In this document: positions 42,138 through 49,530 of the stretch, one piece after another
Numbering within the stretch: the first letter of the stretch is position 1
Layout: every line of letters starts with the position of its first letter
Origin: Flavobacterium sp.
GTDB taxonomy: Bacteria > Bacteroidota > Bacteroidia > Flavobacteriales > Flavobacteriaceae
DNA length: 64,000 nt
Reading direction: 5' to 3'
Assembly (NCBI RefSeq): GCF_017744675.1
Contig: NZ_JAGIAV010000002.1
Span: 248,001 to 312,000, forward strand
Notes under the pieces: generated by a model
The model's input: the letters and a program-made list of their open reading frames with translations, nothing else
What the model was told of the DNA's origin: nothing
Databases searched by the model: none
Program-made: the position numbers and the translations under genes

Positions 42138-43241
42138 ATGATTACATTCCTAATTCTATTATTTATACTAGTTATTGCCGTTTACTTTTTTCTACAGCAT
42201 CCTAAATTTGGAAAAGCGCCGTCTGGCGAAAGATTGACTTTAATTCAGAATTCACCGCAATATAAAAACGGAAAATTCGAAAACCAGAGCTTTACGCCAG
42301 ATTTAGCAGAAGGTGCGAGTTACTCTAAAGTTTTATATGATTTTTTCTTTAAAAAAGTAGAAAGAAAAACTCCAACAGATCTGATTCCTTCTGTAAAAAC
42401 CAATTTGAAAGAACTCCCTTTAGATCAAGATATTTTGGTTTGGTTCGGGCATTCTTCTTATTTTATTCAGTTGGAAGGAAAACGATTTTTAATTGATCCT
42501 GTTTTTAGCGGAAACGCCTCTCCTATTCCAGGAACAACAAAATCGTTTAAAGGAACTGATATTTACACGGTCGATGATTTTCCAGAAATTGACTATTTGC
42601 TGATTACGCACGATCACTACGATCATTTGGATTATGAAACCTTTTTAAAACTAAAACCTAAAACAAAGCAGATAATTACGGCGCTTGGTGTAGGTTCGCA
42701 TTTAGAATTCTGGGGATTTCCAGCAGAAAAAATTATCGAAAAAGATTGGTACTACACCATTCCATTAGATGAAAATCTAACTATTCATACCGCTCCGTCA
42801 AGGCATTTTTCGGGTAGAGGCTTTAAAAGATGTAATACGCTTTGGACTTCTTTTGTTTTAGAAAGCAGAGATTTTAAAATGTATCTGGGCGGAGATAGCG
42901 GTTACGACAAACATTATGCAGAAATTGGCGAAAAATACGGTCCGTTTGATGTTGCTTTAATCGATAATGGACAATATAATGAGAGTTGGAAATATATTCA
43001 TAATTTACCAGAAGATGTCATAAAAGCTATGAAAGACTTGAAAACAAAAAGAGTATTTCCAGTGCATTCTTCTAAATTTTCATTATCGCTTCACGCTTGG
43101 GACGAGCCTTTGAAAAAAGTAACCGAATTGAATAGTTTGTCTGAGAATCCGATTCCATTAATTACACCAATGATTGGCGAAGCAGTCGAGCTGAAAAATG
43201 AAAAACAAGAATTTTCAGCATGGTGGAAAATCATAAATTAA
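42138..43241 (+). CDS. MBL-fold metallo-hydrolase (UlaG/NAPE-PLD-like)
   Basis: The 367-residue protein has an N-terminal membrane helix (about 2-20), then GHSSYFIQLEGKRFLIDPVF, the zinc motif HDHYDH (158-163), HTAPSRHFSGRGF, LGGDSGYDKHY, and a C-terminal VFPVHSSKFSLSLHAWDEP. The order and the ARG-free GHSSYFI strand fit the NAPE-PLD/UlaG lineage of MBL hydrolases that act on phospholipids or lactones. It is anchored to a membrane. It is one base behind the DUF1801 gene. Confidence 0.86.
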   Translation: MITFLILLFILVIAVYFFLQHPKFGKAPSGERLTLIQNSPQYKNGKFENQSFTPDLAEGASYSKVLYDFFFKKVERKTPTDLIPSVKTNLKELPLDQDILVWFGHSSYFIQLEGKRFLIDPVFSGNASPIPGTTKSFKGTDIYTVDDFPEIDYLLITHDHYDHLDYETFLKLKPKTKQIITALGVGSHLEFWGFPAEKIIEKDWYYTIPLDENLTIHTAPSRHFSGRGFKRCNTLWTSFVLESRDFKMYLGGDSGYDKHYAEIGEKYGPFDVALIDNGQYNESWKYIHNLPEDVIKAMKDLKTKRVFPVHSSKFSLSLHAWDEPLKKVTELNSLSENPIPLITPMIGEAVELKNEKQEFSAWWKIIN

Positions 43242-43256
43242 ATCTCCAATCAAAAA

Positions 43257-43784
43257 ATGAATACTTCAGAATATATAATACGAAATGCTGATCCGTCAGA
43301 ATTTGAGGAAATTGGAAAACTTTTAATTCGCGTTTATTCAGCCTTGGAAGGTTTTCCTAAAGAAGATGAACAACCTAATTATTATAAAATGCTAGCCAAT
43401 ATTGGCGCTTTCACCCAATATCCAGAAACAGAACTTTTAGTTGCGCTTGACAATACTAAAATAGTTGGAGCTGTAGTTTATTTTAATGATATGCAATATT
43501 ATGGCTCTGGGGGAACCGCAACTCAGGAAAAAGATTCGGCCGGATTTCGTCTGCTTGGAGTTGATTCTAATGTACGAGGCAAAGGAATTGGCAGGCTTTT
43601 AACTTTGGAATGCATCAGAAAAGCAAAAGAAACTAAAAGAAAACAAATCATTATTCATTCTACCTTGGCAATGAAAACAGCTTGGCGCATGTATGAAAAT
43701 ATCGGATTTAAAAGAGATGAAATCTTAGACTTTATGCAAGGAGAGCTTCCTGTATTTGGTTTTAGATTCCCTCTTTACTCATAA
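43257..43784 (+). CDS. GNAT family N-acetyltransferase
   Basis: The 175-residue acetyltransferase has YIIRNADPSEFEEIGKLLIR at the start and the acetyl-CoA loop in RLLGVDSNVRGKGIGRLLTL (RGKGIG), then KTAWRMYENIGFKRDE. The acceptor is unknown. It lies 15 bases behind the MBL gene in the same run. Confidence 0.87.
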   Translation: MNTSEYIIRNADPSEFEEIGKLLIRVYSALEGFPKEDEQPNYYKMLANIGAFTQYPETELLVALDNTKIVGAVVYFNDMQYYGSGGTATQEKDSAGFRLLGVDSNVRGKGIGRLLTLECIRKAKETKRKQIIIHSTLAMKTAWRMYENIGFKRDEILDFMQGELPVFGFRFPLYS

Positions 43785-43805
43785 CAATATCAAAAACATA
43801 AAAAA

Positions 43806-44930
43806 TTGAACTTAAAAACTAACCTTTTTATCGTTGTTTTTCTCGTAACATCCAACATTTTTTCTCAAAACACTTATGTCTTTTTAGGATCATACAATCG
43901 TGATAAAACAGCTGAAGCAATTCAGGTTTATCAATTGGATACCATAAGCGGAAAACTGACCAAATTTACTTCGGCTAAAAACATTGTGAATCCGTCGTAT
44001 TTGACCGTTTCTCCAAACGGAAAATATGTTTATGCCTGTACCGATACCAAAACGCCAAATGCAGGAAGCGTGAGCAGTTTTGAATTTAATCCGTCAGCCA
44101 AAACATTGACTTTTTTAAATAGTCAGCGAAGCGGTGGCGAAAACCCTGTTTATGTGAGCGTGCATAAAAACGGAAAATGGCTGGCCAATGCCAATTATAC
44201 AGAAGGAAGCGTCTCGGTTTATCCGCTTTTAGAAAACGGTAAAATCGATTCGATTGCGCAGAATTTTCAATATTCAGATGGCAGCGTAAACAAAGAAAGG
44301 CAAACTAAATCTCATGTGCATTCTGCTGTATTTTCTCCGCAATGCGATTATTTGTTCTTACCCGATTTAGGAGCAGATAAAATACGCTGTTATGCTTTTA
44401 ATGAAAATCTGAAAAAACCATTGGAAGCAACTCAAAATCCGTTTACCAAAACTGATTTAGAAGCTGGCCCAAGACATTTTACTTTTCATCCCAATCAAAA
44501 ATGGGGATATTGTATTGAAGAAATGGCGGGACAAATAAGCGTTTACCATTATGAAAATGGTGTTTTGAATAAAATGCAGCGCATTGCCACACACCCAGAT
44601 AAAATAAAAGAAGGTTTTGAAAGCTCTGACATCCATATTTCTCCAGATGGAAAATTTATGTATGCCACAAACCGAGGAAAAGAAAATAATATTGCCATTT
44701 TCGCTATCGATGAAAACGGATTATTGAAAAACATTGGCTACCAATCTACTTTAGGAAAACATCCGAGGATTTTTGCTATTGATGAAAGCGGGAAATTTTT
44801 AGTAGCTTCAAATGTAGAAACGGGAAATGTTGTCGTTTTTAAAAGAGATTCCAAAACAGGATTATTGAAAAAAACAGGAAAAGAAATTAAGATGGAACAT
44901 GTTTCTTGCGTGCAGATTAAACGAATTTAA
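43806..44930 (+). CDS. Lactonase family beta-propeller protein, exported
   Basis: The 374-residue protein starts at TTG (43806), the only start that keeps its signal peptide (about 1-20, SNIFSQ). It has a seven-bladed propeller of the YbhE/3-carboxymuconate cyclase type: TYVFLGSYNRDKTAEAIQVY, NPSYLTVSPNGKYVYAC, GPRHFTFHPNQKWGYCIEE and SSDIHISPDGKFMYATNRG. In E. coli the cytosolic homologue Pgl is 6-phosphogluconolactonase; the exported form here more likely acts on other lactones. Confidence 0.86.
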   Translation: MNLKTNLFIVVFLVTSNIFSQNTYVFLGSYNRDKTAEAIQVYQLDTISGKLTKFTSAKNIVNPSYLTVSPNGKYVYACTDTKTPNAGSVSSFEFNPSAKTLTFLNSQRSGGENPVYVSVHKNGKWLANANYTEGSVSVYPLLENGKIDSIAQNFQYSDGSVNKERQTKSHVHSAVFSPQCDYLFLPDLGADKIRCYAFNENLKKPLEATQNPFTKTDLEAGPRHFTFHPNQKWGYCIEEMAGQISVYHYENGVLNKMQRIATHPDKIKEGFESSDIHISPDGKFMYATNRGKENNIAIFAIDENGLLKNIGYQSTLGKHPRIFAIDESGKFLVASNVETGNVVVFKRDSKTGLLKKTGKEIKMEHVSCVQIKRI

Positions 44931-44966
44931 GATTACTATCAAACAAAACTATAAAACCACAAAAAA

Positions 44967-45491
44967 ATGCAAATATCAAACTTCAATTTACAGCCGGATT
45001 TCTTAGAAAACGAAATCTCAAGGTTAATTCCATTAGAAGAAAAACATTTTGAAGCCTTATTTGAAGCCGCTTCAGATCCTTTAATTTGGGAACAAAATCC
45101 AGTTAAGGATCGACATGAAAGAGAAGCCTTTAAAACTTATTTTGATTTGATACTTACTAAAAATCCGTTCTTAATTCTCGATAAGCAAACAGGTGAAGTA
45201 ATGGGTACAACGAGTTTTTACGACTACAATCCAGAAAAATCGAACGTTGGAATTGGCTATACTTTTATTACACGAAAATATTGGGGCGGTCCGTACAATA
45301 AAGCAAACAAAAAGTTAATGATTGATTATGCATTTCAGCACGTTGACTCGGTGCTTTTTCATGTCGGATCAGAAAATTTCCGTTCGCAAAAAGCCGTTTT
45401 AAAACTCGGAGCAGAAAAGGTCAATGAGCTTATGTTTAACATCAATGGTCTTGAAGTGCCTTATTTTGAATATGAATTGAAAAAGAAGTAA
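44967..45491 (+). CDS. GNAT family N-acetyltransferase (RimJ/RimL type)
   Basis: The 174-residue protein resembles RimJ/RimL-type acetyltransferases: SRLIPLEEKHFEALFEAASD, EQNPVKDRHEREAFKTYFD, DKQTGEVMGTTSFYDYNPEK, VGIGYTFITRKYWGGPYNKANK and HVGSENFRSQKAVLKLGAEK. The WGGPYN segment takes the place of the usual RGxGxA loop. It could act on a protein N-terminus or an amino acid. The stop codon lies inside the left arm of a 20-bp inverted repeat. Confidence 0.82.
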   Translation: MQISNFNLQPDFLENEISRLIPLEEKHFEALFEAASDPLIWEQNPVKDRHEREAFKTYFDLILTKNPFLILDKQTGEVMGTTSFYDYNPEKSNVGIGYTFITRKYWGGPYNKANKKLMIDYAFQHVDSVLFHVGSENFRSQKAVLKLGAEKVNELMFNINGLEVPYFEYELKKK

Positions 45492-45553
45492 GATGTAAAA
45501 TGTAAAAATGTAAAAAGTAACACAAGAATCACATTTTACATTTTACATCTTAC
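45488..45553. repeat. Perfect 20-bp inverted repeat
   Basis: Arms at 45488-45507 and 45534-45553 are exact reverse complements (GTAAGATGTAAAATGTAAAA on the left), with a 26-base centre. The left arm includes the stop codon of the GNAT gene. There is no long T run after it, so it is not a standard terminator. The TTTTACATTTTACA text also occurs near 29317-29335. Confidence 0.8.
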
Positions 45554-45577
45554 ATTTCACTAAAAACAAAAAAAGTA

Positions 45578-46159
45578 ATGAAAAGAATAACCGTTTTCTG
45601 TGCATCAAGTTATGGCACCGAAAAAATTTACGAAGAACAAGCCATTACTTTGGGCAAAACCCTTGCTGAGCAAAATATAGAATTAGTTTATGGCGGTGCA
45701 AATGTGGGGTTAATGGGTGCTGTTGCTGACGGAGCTTTAAATGCTGGCGGTAAAGTAATTGGTGTACTTCCTAATTTTTTAAGATCGAAAGAAATTGCGC
45801 ATTTAGGCTTAACCGAATTGATTTTGGTCAAAAGCATGCATGAAAGAAAAACTAAAATGAACGATTTATGCGATGGCGTGATCGCGCTTCCAGGAGGTTT
45901 TGGAACTCTTGAAGAGCTTTTCGAAATGCTCACATGGGCGCAATTAGGATTGCATAAAAAACCAATTGCTATTCTAAACGTAAATGGCTATTATGACGCA
46001 CTGATAGAATTACTGCAAACCATGACAGAAAAGGGTTTGCTGAAAGAAGTCAATCAAAAAATGCTTTTGGTTAGCGATTCTATTGATGATTTATTAAATC
46101 AAATGCGAAATTACACAGCGCCGACTGTCGGAAAATGGATTGATAAAAAAAAGTTATAA
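45578..46159 (+). CDS. LOG family (TIGR00730) Rossmann-fold protein
   Basis: The 193-residue protein has RITVFCASSYGTEKIYEEQA, VYGGANVGLMGAVADGAL, the SMHERKTKM segment and the signature PGGFGTLEELFEMLTWAQLG (about 106-125). These are LOG family proteins, which hydrolyse nucleoside 5'-monophosphates such as cytokinin ribotides or AMP-like nucleotides to the free base. The PGGxGTxxE motif is complete, so it should be an active phosphoribohydrolase. Confidence 0.92.
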   Translation: MKRITVFCASSYGTEKIYEEQAITLGKTLAEQNIELVYGGANVGLMGAVADGALNAGGKVIGVLPNFLRSKEIAHLGLTELILVKSMHERKTKMNDLCDGVIALPGGFGTLEELFEMLTWAQLGLHKKPIAILNVNGYYDALIELLQTMTEKGLLKEVNQKMLLVSDSIDDLLNQMRNYTAPTVGKWIDKKKL

Positions 46160-46242
46160 CTCAGAACTTAAAAGCTCAATACAAAATTTAGAGTTATATT
46201 TACATTTACTCTCTTACCTCTAACTTATTAACTTCAAACAAA

Positions 46243-46710
46243 ATGAAAACAGAAAACAATAAATATGCAAAGGCCGAAATGCTGATTCGAAAACCTGTTT
46301 CTGAAGTTTTTCAAGCTTTTATTGACCCTCAGATTACAAGTAAATTTTGGTTTACAAAAGGTTCGGGGAAATTAGAAGAAGATCAAAAAACCGAGTGGAC
46401 TTGGGAAATGTATGGCTTCTCACTTTCGGTTAAGACACTTGTCATTCAAGAAAATAAAAAAATTGTTATTGAATGGGGAAATCCGGACGAAATTACATTG
46501 GTAGAATGGGTTTTTAGTCCGTTGAACGAAAACGAAACTTTTGTAAGCATCACCAATTCTGGCTTTCATGGCGACACCGATAAAATTATAGATCAGGTTC
46601 GCAATTCGACTGAAGGCTTTACTTTGGTTTTGGCTGGAGCAAAAGCGTATTTAGAGCATAATTTAAGATTGAATTTGGTTTTGGATCGTTTTCCGAAGGG
46701 ACTTGCGTGA
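46243..46710 (+). CDS. SRPBCC (AHSA1-like) family protein
   Basis: The 155-residue START-like protein has YAKAEMLIRKPVSEVFQAFI, FWFTKGSGKLEEDQKTEWTW, VIEWGNPDEITLVEWVFSP and a C-terminal helix ending GAKAYLEHNLRLNLVLDRFP, an arrangement usual for the AHSA1 family. No ligand is known. It is monocistronic and is followed by the 46738 repeat block. Confidence 0.84.
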   Translation: MKTENNKYAKAEMLIRKPVSEVFQAFIDPQITSKFWFTKGSGKLEEDQKTEWTWEMYGFSLSVKTLVIQENKKIVIEWGNPDEITLVEWVFSPLNENETFVSITNSGFHGDTDKIIDQVRNSTEGFTLVLAGAKAYLEHNLRLNLVLDRFPKGLA

Positions 46711-47076
46711 TGAAAATTTAACTGCGTTGAATATTTTTTTAACCGCAAAGCACGCAAAGGTTTTACGCAAAGAGCGCGAAGTTTTTTTTGAGAATCATTA
46801 AAATGAAAAATTCGCTAAGCTTTGTCTACAAAGTTTATCCGGACACAACTTTGCGAACTCTGCGATAAAAATTTTAAACGCAAAGAACGCAAAGGTTTTA
46901 CGCAAAGTACGTTAAGTTTTTTTCACAAAGCTTTGTATAGATAAAGCTTTGCGTACTTAAAATGTAGATTTTGCTTAGGCTCTTAATAAAAATACCTTTG
47001 CGAACTTTGCGGTAAAAAAAATTAACACAAAGAAGAGCAAACTTGAAACCTGAAACTTGAAACAAAAAAAAACATC
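46711..47076. other. 366-base gap with two tandem inverted-repeat units
   Basis: No credible gene. About 46738-46872 and 46873-47019 are two degenerate copies of one self-complementary unit; 47040-47070 repeats the segment found at 40620. The promoter for the YdhG-like gene is not recognisable. Confidence 0.6.
46738..47019. repeat. Tandem pair of hairpin-forming GCAAAG repeats
   Basis: Each unit opens with CGCAAAGNACGCAAAGGTTTTACGCAAAG (46744 and 46879), has an internal TTCGCTAAGCTTTG or CACAAAGCTTTG stretch, and closes with the reverse complement (ACTTTGCGAACTCTGCG near 46849; CCTTTGCGAACTTTGCGG near 46995). The whole block can fold as two hairpins or one large one. Confidence 0.7.
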
Positions 47077-47445
47077 ATGGAAGTAAAAAAACCAGAAAAC
47101 ATAGACGAATATATTGGCGGATTTCCTGCCGATGTTCAGGAAATTTTGGAGAAAGTTAGAATGACGATTCAGAAGGCGGCTCCTGATGCTAAAGAAAAAA
47201 TCAGCTATTCGATGCCAGCTTTTGAACAAAACGGAATTGTAGTTTATTTTGCGGCTTTTAAAAACCATATCGGACTTTATGCCTTACCAAGCGGACACAA
47301 AGCTTTTGCATCAGAACTTTCCAAATATAAATCAGGAAAAGGCTCTGTGCAATTTCCTTTCAAAGATCCAATACCGTATGATTTGATTGCTGAAATTGTC
47401 AAATTTAGAGTCAAAGAAAACTTGGAAAAAGCCAAAAAGAAATAA
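47077..47445 (+). CDS. DUF1801 / YdhG-like protein (iron chaperone annotation)
   Basis: The 122-residue protein has the YdhG/frataxin-like pattern: KPENIDEYIGGFPADVQEIL, MTIQKAAPDAKEKISYSMPAFEQNG, FAAFKNHIGLYALPSG, and GKGSVQFPFKDPIPYDLIAEIVKFR. It is a cytosolic single-domain protein; the iron-chaperone label rests on fold similarity and is not tested. It is six bases upstream of the 2H-like gene, so they are probably co-transcribed. Confidence 0.86.
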   Translation: MEVKKPENIDEYIGGFPADVQEILEKVRMTIQKAAPDAKEKISYSMPAFEQNGIVVYFAAFKNHIGLYALPSGHKAFASELSKYKSGKGSVQFPFKDPIPYDLIAEIVKFRVKENLEKAKKK

Positions 47446-47451
47446 ACCGCA

Positions 47452-48135
47452 ATGAATTTAACCGAACATTACGATCAGCTTTATAAAACATCTTCTGAAA
47501 TTATTTCGGCGGGAAAATACTCGATCGATTCTGAACTTAAAAATGACTCCGATTCCCGTTTTGGAATTACGTTGCTTATTCGTCCAAATGATGAGATTAA
47601 AGCTAATATTGAGACTTTTATTAAGGAATTGAAAAAAGCCGAACCTGAACTATATTATTATCCAGATTCGGATATTCATATTACAGTCATGTCGATTATT
47701 TCTTGTTCTTCAGATTTTACTTTGAATCAGATTTCGCCAAACGAATATATTGAAGTGATTTGCAGAAGTTTGGTCGATGTTGAGAAAATTCAAATTCAGT
47801 TTAAAGGTATAACCGCTTCTCCATCTGCTCTTATGATTCAAGGATTTCCAAGTGATGAAACCTTAAATAATTTAAGAAACAGACTTCGCGAAAATTTCAA
47901 AAATTCAGGATTAAAGCAAAGCATCGACAGCCGTTATTCTATATCAACAGCGCATTCTACAATAATGCGTTTTCAGGAAAAACTTCATGATCCGAAAAAA
48001 TTAATTGAAATTGCTGAGAAATTCCGTGATTTTGACTTCGGAACATTTGATGTTAAAAATCTAGAATTGGTTTACAATGACTGGTATCAGCGAAAAAGTA
48101 CAACTAGAGTTTTGGGGGATTTTGGGCTGAGATGA
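47452..48135 (+). CDS. 2H phosphoesterase (2'-5' RNA ligase-like)
   Basis: The 227-residue protein has the two H-x-T/S-x motifs of the 2H superfamily at HITV (76-79) and HSTI (168-171), with surrounding strands YYYPDSDIHITVMSII and SISTAHSTIMRFQEK. Such proteins open cyclic phosphodiesters in RNA or nucleotide intermediates. No tRNA-splicing or CRISPR-like partner is nearby, so its substrate is unknown. It is co-directional with the YdhG-like gene. Confidence 0.8.
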   Translation: MNLTEHYDQLYKTSSEIISAGKYSIDSELKNDSDSRFGITLLIRPNDEIKANIETFIKELKKAEPELYYYPDSDIHITVMSIISCSSDFTLNQISPNEYIEVICRSLVDVEKIQIQFKGITASPSALMIQGFPSDETLNNLRNRLRENFKNSGLKQSIDSRYSISTAHSTIMRFQEKLHDPKKLIEIAEKFRDFDFGTFDVKNLELVYNDWYQRKSTTRVLGDFGLR

Positions 48136-48141
48136 TTTTTG

Positions 48142-48255
48142 TTTGCCACGACTCGAGCGATAGCGAACAGGTGAAGCAATTCAATAATTTCCACTAATTA
48201 TTACTGAATTACAAAGTGAAATAAATTCGCGTAAATTAGTGAAATTCGTGGCAAA
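48142..48255. repeat. Inverted repeat with TTTGCCACGA ends
   Basis: Ten-bp perfect arms TTTGCCACGA (48142-48151) and TCGTGGCAAA (48246-48255) flank a centre with a second pair of related inner arms (TTTCCACTAATTA and TAAATTAGTGAAA). The CCACGA core is shared with the repeat at 53409-53477. It fills the convergent gap between the 2H-like and VOC genes. Confidence 0.6.
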
Positions 48256-48261
48256 TAAAGT

Positions 48262-48624
48262 TTATTTAAACTTTCCAAAATGCCATAAAACTCCCGAAGG
48301 ATCATGCAAAAAACATTCGCTTCCCCAATCTAGATATTTTATTGGCGTTAGTTTTACCCCTTCGTACTTTTCAGGAAGATTTAAAGCTAGGAGTTCGCTG
48401 TAATAGCGCTCCACATTATCGACTTCAAGAAAAATCATGGTGTTTTCAATCCAACTTTTATCGTAGTAATCTTGAAGATAGAAAGCGATCTCCCCTGTTT
48501 TAAAAACGGAGAAATTAGATTCTAAAACAAACTCTTCAAATCCTAAATCGCGATAAAAACTTCTTGAGATTTCAAAATTTTTAGCGCCTATAAACGGTCT
48601 GATAGATTTAGCATTGTGATTCAT
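48262..48624 (-). CDS. VOC (glyoxalase/bleomycin-resistance) family protein
   Basis: The 120-residue protein is a two-module VOC fold: IRPFIGAKNFEISRSFYRDLGF (first module), TGEIAFYLQDYYDKSW, MIFLEVDNVERYYSELLAL (second module) and FLHDPSGVLWHFGKF at the end. Bleomycin-resistance or glyoxalase labels are fold-based; metal-ligand residues are not clear. It is the last gene of a four-gene minus-strand operon headed by the antiporter. Confidence 0.84.
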   Translation of the reverse strand: MNHNAKSIRPFIGAKNFEISRSFYRDLGFEEFVLESNFSVFKTGEIAFYLQDYYDKSWIENTMIFLEVDNVERYYSELLALNLPEKYEGVKLTPIKYLDWGSECFLHDPSGVLWHFGKFK

Positions 48625-48638
48625 AGCATTACTTTAGT

Positions 48639-49064
48639 TTACGAAAACCATTCAACTCCTTTATCAAGTCGATCGAGAAAATCGGTAAATGAATCTCCTA
48701 TTACGACATGATATTTTGCATCCAAACCAACAACAGGAGAAAGAACAATTTTTGTAGAATCGTCATCTTCAAATTCAATTCCGATAAATTCTCCACTTCC
48801 ATTTGTACCTATAGCCAATGTTTGCGGTAGTTTTTCAAAAATATGATACTCCAAATTAGCATCAATAATTTCTTCCAGACTCCAAAGTTTTATAAACTCA
48901 GCTCCAATAAATTGATCTATTCCATGATAATTTTCGAGATAAAAAACATAATCTTCAGGAAGATCATATTTTAAATGTTCCTGAATATCTCCAATTCGGA
49001 TTGACGGTGCCATTTCTCTTTTAGGAAAATCGTACTTCTTTAAAATCTCAAATAAAATCTCCAT
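48639..49064 (-). CDS. SMI1/KNR4 (SUKH) family protein
   Basis: The 141-residue protein has the SUKH pattern: MAPSIRIGDIQEHLKYDLPEDYVFYLENYHG, KLWSLEEIIDANLEYHIFEKLP, LAIGTNGSGEFIGIEFED and DSFTDFLDRLDKGV. In many bacteria SUKH proteins are immunity proteins for polymorphic or contact-dependent nuclease toxins. No toxin gene is adjacent, so this may be an orphan immunity gene or serve another role. It is three bases from the upstream lipoprotein gene. Confidence 0.82.
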   Translation of the reverse strand: MEILFEILKKYDFPKREMAPSIRIGDIQEHLKYDLPEDYVFYLENYHGIDQFIGAEFIKLWSLEEIIDANLEYHIFEKLPQTLAIGTNGSGEFIGIEFEDDDSTKIVLSPVVGLDAKYHVVIGDSFTDFLDRLDKGVEWFS

Positions 49065-49067
49065 CTA

Positions 49068-49520
49068 CTATAAATTTATGTCGTTATAATAAATTAAAAA
49101 CCACTTATTATGAATGAGTTTAAATTGCCTTTCTACTTCAAAACCACTATTTGGAATCCAAAATCTTTCGGTTATTAAAGTATCTGTTTTTACCAATGAA
49201 TGCTGATATTCTTCAATTTCAGATTTTTCGGCAACAGGAACGGCTTGAAATTGCCAGTTCTTTCGCGTCCAATTATATTGCTCAAAACCTGCAATATGTT
49301 TTCCTTCAATCGGAAAATCAACTCTTGAAACTTGAAAAAGAGAATCAGAATGGAATTTTATATTGAATTCATCAAAATTCTCGGGCAATTCTTTTTTTAT
49401 AGGTTTTGCAATACTATCATTGCGAACAGCATTTAAATTTTGACTTTCTACTTTAACTTTATTACAGCTCGTAAAAATAAACGCGACAGCAAAAACAGTC
49501 AAAATATTTGAAATTTTCAT
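49068..49520 (-). CDS. Hypothetical lipoprotein
   Basis: The 150-residue protein has a clear lipobox (FIFTSC, Cys19) and a mature region rich in charged residues, with aromatic-rich AGFEQYNWTRKNWQFQAVPV and FELIHNKWFLIYYND-like strands near the end. I recognise no domain. It lies between the antiporter (10 bases) and the SUKH gene (3 bases), so it is part of the same operon. Confidence 0.72.
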   Translation of the reverse strand: MKISNILTVFAVAFIFTSCNKVKVESQNLNAVRNDSIAKPIKKELPENFDEFNIKFHSDSLFQVSRVDFPIEGKHIAGFEQYNWTRKNWQFQAVPVAEKSEIEEYQHSLVKTDTLITERFWIPNSGFEVERQFKLIHNKWFLIYYNDINL

Positions 49521-49530
49521 GAAACGAGAT

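Noticed and set aside
48639..49064. Toxin-immunity module around the SUKH gene
   Set aside because: No nuclease, RHS, CDI or secretion-system gene is adjacent on either side.
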